Under the pieces are notes generated by a model. That model was not told the origin of the DNA. It saw only the letters and a list, made by a program, of their open reading frames with translations, and searched no databases. Positions 62,304 through 64,000 of a stretch of DNA of 64,000 bases are shown here, piece after piece. Source of the DNA: Paenibacillus pini JCM 16418 (GTDB lineage: Bacteria; Bacillota; Bacilli; Paenibacillales; Paenibacillaceae). The stretch is taken from assembly GCF_000576305.1 (NCBI RefSeq), contig NZ_BAVZ01000005.1, positions 1 to 64,000 on the forward strand. Direction: 5' to 3'. The translations under genes and the position numbers were made by a program. Position 1 is the stretch's first letter. The number at the start of each line of letters is the position of its first letter.

Positions 62304-62336
62304 AACCCGAAGCGAATTCATGCTTCGGGTTTTTTA
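62304..62336 (+). terminator. Terminator after SASP copy 2
   Basis: AACCCGAAGC and GCTTCGGGTT arms, loop GAATTCAT, then T6. Confidence 0.94.
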
Positions 62337-62406
62337 CTGATTTACGGTGATTTTCTCCTATACAGGATCATTCGTCAAGTGAAAACTATTCTTGTTGCAA
62401 TACACA

Positions 62407-62450
62407 CAAAGACGGTCACTTCTATTAGTAATGAAGTGACCGTCTTTGAA
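62407..62450. terminator. Long perfect hairpin, probable terminator of the YfhP-like gene
   Basis: 16-bp arms CAAAGACGGTCACTTC and GAAGTGACCGTCTTTG with a 10-nt loop, just beyond the stop of the minus-strand membrane hydrolase. Weak T-run. Confidence 0.75.
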
Positions 62451-62475
62451 TAGCTACCCGGAGGATGCTGTTAAT

Positions 62476-63465
62476 TTAGCGTGTTTCCGTATGAATGGAC
62501 AGGCGCTCTTCCATTTTTTTATGACTGAGCCAACCGACATAATTATTAATCGTTTGAAATTGTTTATCCATTACAATGACTGCAACAAAAGGATATTGTC
62601 TGCGATGTCTATACCGGACATCGGCCCAACGAACGATATAACCCCAAGATAGATGCTCAACTTCGGCTACGGCAAATGAAGTGAAGTAGAGAAAGGCTTT
62701 GACATCGGGATGAAGCTTGGAGTGTTCTACAGCAGGATGCTGTGTAGAGACTTCGTGCTTTCTCCATTCAAGCACATGATTGTTCATGACGCCAATGTCA
62801 TAGCTTCCATCGGGAAGCGCTTTGACGATATGCCATTTTCTGAATGAAATCGTCGGAATCACATAGTAGTGATGACCTGGCTGCGCATTTGGATCTTTGT
62901 GTTTAACTTCCGCTGTCTTGAGACCATGAGCCGCTGTGCGCCATACATAGTAAAAGGCAGTGAGGACGTAGAGAGTTGCAAATAGGGGTGCTGGTTTAAC
63001 AAGACCCGTGCTCCACAATAGAACCGCTACCGCATGGGTACTAAATATAAATGGATCGAAAATATGAATGATATTCCACGATATCCATTTCTCCGTAAAT
63101 GGGCGAAATGCTTGAGTACCATACGTGTTGAACAAATCGCTAAAGACGTGAACACAAACGGCGATTCCCGTCCAGAGTACAAGATGCCCTGGAGGTGCAC
63201 CCTGAAACAGAAGGGCTAGCAGTGCGCTAATTAGTGCGGTCCATATGATTAAGAAAGGTAGAGAATGAGTAATTCCCCGATGATTCTTAACATATAGAGC
63301 ATTACTCTTCAGGCGGAGAATTCCGTCGAAATCCGGGGCCTGAGACCCGATGACGGTACCTATCAGTACGGCTACAGCAAGTGTAGGACTTGCCGCTACG
63401 ACGGGATCGACGTAGGCGAGACCGGCCAGACTGAGGCCCATCACAAAATGTGTGGCTGTATCCAT
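62476..63465 (-). CDS. Membrane-bound metal-dependent hydrolase (DUF457, YfhP-like)
   Basis: 329 residues from ATG 63465, 8 nt after AAAGGAG. Several membrane spans in the first 190 residues with family motifs MDTATHFVMG, QAPDFDGI and NHRGITHSLPF, whose His and Asp residues lie where the metal site is expected. A soluble C-terminal domain of about 130 residues follows. Bacillus YfhP is a related protein of uncertain substrate. Divergent from ctaB. Confidence 0.87.
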   Translation of the reverse strand: MDTATHFVMGLSLAGLAYVDPVVAASPTLAVAVLIGTVIGSQAPDFDGILRLKSNALYVKNHRGITHSLPFLIIWTALISALLALLFQGAPPGHLVLWTGIAVCVHVFSDLFNTYGTQAFRPFTEKWISWNIIHIFDPFIFSTHAVAVLLWSTGLVKPAPLFATLYVLTAFYYVWRTAAHGLKTAEVKHKDPNAQPGHHYYVIPTISFRKWHIVKALPDGSYDIGVMNNHVLEWRKHEVSTQHPAVEHSKLHPDVKAFLYFTSFAVAEVEHLSWGYIVRWADVRYRHRRQYPFVAVIVMDKQFQTINNYVGWLSHKKMEERLSIHTETR

Positions 63466-63596
63466 TACCATGTCTCCTTTAAGAATGAAATACTTCCTTC
63501 ATATATTAACTACCCAATTATGGATCAAACTATAAGGTGATGATCATAATAAATATGTCACTAAATTGTCAAAATGGTGAATGAATTTGAAGAGGA

Positions 63597-63626
63597 TTGT
63601 CAAACACTTTTACCGTTGGATATGAT
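63597..63626 (+). promoter_or_regulatory. Promoter of ctaB
   Basis: TTGTCA (63597-63602), 18-bp spacer, TATGAT (63621-63626), 62 nt before the start codon. Confidence 0.55.
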
Positions 63627-63687
63627 AAACTTTATAGCGGAGGTTGTTTTGCCTCCACAAAGACAGAAATAAGGAGGAACTTAAGGC

Positions 63688-64000
63688 GTGGACAATCATC
63701 TGAGTTATCAAGCTCCTTCAGATTCCGCAGCACTTTCCATTAATCAAACGCCTCCGAATCAATCGGCGACGTGGAAAGATTTCATCACATTGACGAAACC
63801 CGGAATTATCCGGTCTAATTTAATTGCTGTTTTTGCAGGCTTTTGGGTCGCATCCCAGTGGGATATTCAAATAGGCAAAATGATTTTAACTTTGCTTGGG
63901 ACCGTATTGGTAATGGCTTCTGCCTGTGTATATAACAATTACTTTGATCGTGAGTTGGATTTAAAAATGGAGCGGACCCGTAATCGTGCGCTTCCAACAG
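63688..64000 (+). CDS. ctaB: Protoheme IX farnesyltransferase, 5' part (runs off the window)
   Basis: 104 residues visible from GTG 63688, ten nt after AAGGAGG. UbiA-family membrane prenyltransferase that makes heme O for cytochrome oxidases. After a hydrophilic N-terminus, FITLTKPGIIRSNLIAVFAG opens the first span. YNNYFDRELDLKMERTRNRALPT is the first Asp-rich site with the D-x3-D pair and the family R-T-x-x-R-x-L-P. The rest lies beyond 64000. Confidence 0.93.
   Translation, partial: MDNHLSYQAPSDSAALSINQTPPNQSATWKDFITLTKPGIIRSNLIAVFAGFWVASQWDIQIGKMILTLLGTVLVMASACVYNNYFDRELDLKMERTRNRALPT

Overview
The window reads as a spore-forming, low-to-mid GC Firmicute, most likely Paenibacillus or a close relative. 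Support comes from the SspI and alpha/beta-type small acid-soluble spore proteins, the sporulation proteins YlbJ, YunB and YwmB, a lia-type envelope-stress operon, frequent TTG and GTG starts behind strong AGGAGG ribosome sites, a T-box ahead of trpS, and a secreted protein with a copper-amine-oxidase-like stalk domain of a kind common in Paenibacillus. This is judged from gene content; no database search was made.

Layout. 1-1000: ten tightly packed tRNA genes and a terminator. 1.1-6.0 kb: an extended lia/psp operon (LiaI-like membrane protein, PspA, PspC, second PspA, LiaF, LiaS, LiaR). 6.0-15.4 kb: housekeeping genes (YwmB, a frameshifted zwf, a cyclase-family hydrolase, prfC, sspI, a KtrA-like K+ regulator, a SpoU methyltransferase, an AAA ATPase, a VTT-domain membrane protein). 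15.4-27.5 kb: phosphonate uptake and C-P lyase genes: ABC importer, DeoR regulator, phnG-H-I-J-K-L-M, and a frameshifted PHP phosphodiesterase probably doing the PhnP job.

27.6-46.5 kb: a 3-hydroxyanthranilate (tryptophan/kynurenine) meta-cleavage regulon. A TetR regulator is divergent from an ACMSD-plus-ABC-transporter operon. Then come a secreted beta-propeller protein, a seven-gene operon from 3-hydroxyanthranilate dioxygenase to 4-oxalocrotonate decarboxylase, and, reading back, kynureninase. A shared 13-bp palindrome, TGACAnnGTGTCA, lies in front of these units. At two promoters it starts one base inside a TTGACA -35 box that is followed by a 17-bp spacer and TATAGT. Cre-like sites add probable catabolite repression. 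Together the enzymes would turn kynurenine or 3-hydroxyanthranilate into pyruvate and acetyl-CoA. Kynurenine 3-monooxygenase and tryptophan dioxygenase are not in the window.

41.8-45.1 kb: between the catabolic operon and kynU lies a more AT-rich island with a compact agr-type quorum-sensing cassette: a small HTH protein, a multi-pass membrane protein with no kinase domain, AgrB, a 46-residue Cys-free AgrD, and a stand-alone LytTR regulator. An 11-bp inverted repeat straddles its promoter. This is the most unusual system in the window.

46.8-64 kb: ordinary core genes: clpP, an ECF-type sigma factor, yunB, an M23 peptidase, lipA-yutD, nadK, ylbJ, a truncated hemoglobin, pepF, two near-identical SASP genes either side of an epimerase gene and T-box-trpS, a membrane hydrolase, and the start of ctaB. 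Three genes (zwf, PHP, and probably the phosphonate permease) each appear to lack one base at a place where a short homopolymer would be expected. That pattern fits sequencing undercalls better than real gene decay.
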